Assembly: GCF_932526225.1 (NCBI RefSeq)
Contig: NC_064034.1
Coordinates: forward strand, 12,846,887 to 12,910,886
From: Nematostella vectensis
Taxonomy: Eukaryota > Cnidaria > Anthozoa > Actiniaria > Edwardsiidae
Direction of reading: 5' to 3'
Length of the DNA: 64,000 nt
Below, piece after piece: positions 62,797 to 64,000 of this stretch. Both the position numbers and the translations under genes were made by a program. How positions within the stretch are numbered: the first letter of the stretch is position 1; every line of letters starts with the position of its first letter. A model generated the notes under the pieces. That model was not told the DNA's origin. It ran no database searches and saw only the letters and a program-made list of their open reading frames with translations.

Positions 62797-63005
62797 TGAC
62801 GTCAGCGAAAACGGCGGACCAATCAGGTGAATACGAGAACGAGGTGACATAATAGCCCCGGGGTGGACGCTGTGCGCAATCGGGCGTAAGCCAATAGCAG
62901 CGTTGGTATGCGGAACCCTTACGGAGCGTGGTCAAGCGTGAGGCGCGACGGCGTTCGGGATTGGCTGGGGCGTTCGGTGACGTCAATCTCCGCGAAAGGT
63001 ATATA
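62797..63005 (+). promoter_or_regulatory. Strong promoter with CRE, CCAAT and TATA elements
   Basis: Within about 200 bp: two perfect TGACGTCA sites (62797-62804 and 62978-62985), CCAAT at 62819-62823 and 62891-62895, an inverted CCAAT at 62960-62964, and TATATA at 63000-63005. An ATG follows about 45 bp after the TATA element. None of the host genes in this window has such a promoter, which fits a viral or transposon gene. Confidence 0.6.
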
Positions 63006-63047
63006 GGTGGTGCGTGCAGTGGGGGTAGGCCACCTTCCATCGTAGCT

Positions 63048-63191
63048 ATGAAGCCTATGAAGTGTTTCTGTGGGTTAAACGTTAAGCCCGTGAGCAAAGA
63101 GGTTGGCGCCTACCTCAAGTGCGGTGCAGCTATCGACTACAAAAACGGAGTAATAGGTTGTGGTTTCTATTTCAGTCCTGAAGACGCTTAG
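63048..63191 (+). CDS. Small GRF-like zinc-finger protein, 47 residues
   Basis: Starts MKPMKCFCG and ends GCGFYFSPEDA. The Cys pattern CxCG, then about 16 residues to KCG, then GCGFYF resembles a compact GRF-type zinc finger, a nucleic-acid-binding module. A second Met at codon 4 could also be the start. It sits between two TATA-type promoters. I do not recognise a specific family; assignment is by motif only. Confidence 0.5.
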   Translation: MKPMKCFCGLNVKPVSKEVGAYLKCGAAIDYKNGVIGCGFYFSPEDA

Positions 63192-63270
63192 ATCGTTAAA
63201 GAGGCTGTGGGGGACATTGACGTCGACGGTATCCCGAGGTGCGAGCACGAGCTTATCTGTATATAATGTA

Positions 63271-63277
63271 TATAAAG
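63271..63277 (+). promoter_or_regulatory. TATA box of second virus-like ORF
   Basis: TATAAAG preceded by GTATATAATG, 50 bp upstream of the ATG at 63327. Spacing fits a short 5' UTR. Confidence 0.5.
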
Positions 63278-63326
63278 CGGATTTTCGGCTAGCGGTTTTC
63301 AGTTGGCCTAGACGGGTTAAAAAACT

Positions 63327-64000
63327 ATGTCTTTCGATGACGATGGTAGTAACAGTGGGTGGCTCGGGCGCTTGTTAGAGTTGTTGCCTGATCCGAGTGA
63401 GGGGGGAGAAGAAGAATTGGAAGAAGAAGAAGAAGAAGAAGAAGATGTCGGCGAGGATTTTCGTTTGCCCCCTGATTTTTTCTATGACGCGTTGGCGGAG
63501 GACTCACCTCGACCTACCTCTTATAACGAGTTGTTTGAGGACTTGCTTGGCGGGTGCGACAGCAATTCCGATGGGTGGCCAGCGCAGTTCGGGGGTGGGG
63601 CCAAGCGGCGGCGGACCGACTCCGACTCCTCGTCCGGCTCCTCGCCCAAGGGGGGTAGTGGTGGTGGTGACGTGAGTTATGCGCTGAAACAGACCTTCGA
63701 TAGAACCTCTACGAAGTTGAAAACGGGTGTCACTGACTACAAGCTGAATGTCGACCTCCCTAAGCGGCGTACCGTTGAGGAGGCGCTGGCCGATATCGAG
63801 GCGGTGATGGAACGGGTGCTTGACGACGTGCTCGAGGGGCTGGCCGACCACGATTTTGCTAGGGTCACCTTTTCGGCAGACAGTTTGACAAACCCTATAG
63901 CGATGTCTTACCAGCGTCGTAGCCAGATTACCGCACAGCGTGCCGTGGCGGAGATCGAGACGGTGTTGCAGTCCAACCAGCAATTTCTCTTTGACGGCGA
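63327..64000 (+). CDS. Acidic virus/Polinton-like ORF, 3' end beyond window
   Basis: At least 224 codons without a stop, running off the window. The N-terminus has a run of about 17 Glu/Leu residues, then a Ser/Gly-rich stretch with the basic patch AKRRRTD, a possible nuclear signal. A structured part follows, including KLKTGVTDYKLNVDLPKRRT and a segment ending AEIETVLQSNQQFLFDG. Its GC-rich codon use differs from the neighbouring host exons. From memory the second half resembles the start of large replication proteins encoded by adintovirus/Polinton-like elements in animal genomes, but this is unverified and no catalytic motif lies in the visible part. Confidence 0.45.
   Translation, partial: MSFDDDGSNSGWLGRLLELLPDPSEGGEEELEEEEEEEEDVGEDFRLPPDFFYDALAEDSPRPTSYNELFEDLLGGCDSNSDGWPAQFGGGAKRRRTDSDSSSGSSPKGGSGGGDVSYALKQTFDRTSTKLKTGVTDYKLNVDLPKRRTVEEALADIEAVMERVLDDVLEGLADHDFARVTFSADSLTNPIAMSYQRRSQITAQRAVAEIETVLQSNQQFLFDG

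Noticed and set aside
62699-63097. 132-residue minus-strand open frame
   Set aside because: It overlaps the promoter elements of the plus-strand virus-like ORFs, is Arg/Pro-rich as expected from GC-rich non-coding DNA, and shows no known motif.
63504-63983. 159-residue minus-strand open frame
   Set aside because: Shadow of the plus-strand acidic ORF from 63327, which has a start, a TATA box and protein-like composition.

Overview
The window looks like intron-dense, moderately AT-rich nuclear DNA of an early-branching animal. My best guess is a cnidarian, probably a sea anemone such as Nematostella. This is inferred from gene content and style (compact 50-200 nt exons, many short introns, many MITEs and minisatellites, a ROR-type receptor), not from a database match. 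Almost every gene had to be assembled from exons. For each of the five complete models the exon lengths add up to a whole number of codons and the splice phases match at every junction.

Layout: (1) 753-14472, minus strand: a complete cyclin-G-associated kinase (GAK), 23 exons. (2) 14852-23784, plus strand, head-to-head with GAK across about 380 bp: a 19-exon gene for a 758-residue protein joining a GNAT-type acetyltransferase fold to a C-terminal PARP catalytic domain. I recognise no named family with this architecture. (3) 23785-33081: 9.3 kb with no recognisable gene. (4) 33082-44598, plus: a ROR-family receptor tyrosine kinase with four Frizzled-type cysteine-rich domains instead of one, and an Asn in place of the DFG/DLG aspartate. 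(5) 46572-48576, minus: PIH1D2. (6) 49163-54945, plus, head-to-head with PIH1D2: UBXN6/UBXD1. (7) 56149-60310, plus: the nucleotide-binding half of an ABCG (White-like) transporter. The matching membrane-domain exons lie on the MINUS strand at 60905-62434, so the gene is inverted or broken. (8) 62700-64000: a compositionally different, GC-rich segment with two TATA/CCAAT/CRE-type promoters, a 47-residue GRF-like zinc protein and the start of an acidic ORF running off the window. It looks like the edge of an integrated virus- or Polinton-like element.

The recurrent and most unusual theme is that several minisatellites are seeded on splice junctions. In the GNAT-PARP gene two separate introns begin as tandem arrays whose unit contains the authentic 5' splice site. 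One has a 33-bp unit that stays open in the PARP reading frame, so a different donor choice would insert multiples of 11 residues. In the ABCG gene an exon end plus its donor has been multiplied about eight times. In UBXN6 an acceptor plus the first bases of an exon has been multiplied about five times. Several MITE families (two flanked by TTAA, one hAT-like) sit in introns and intergenic DNA.
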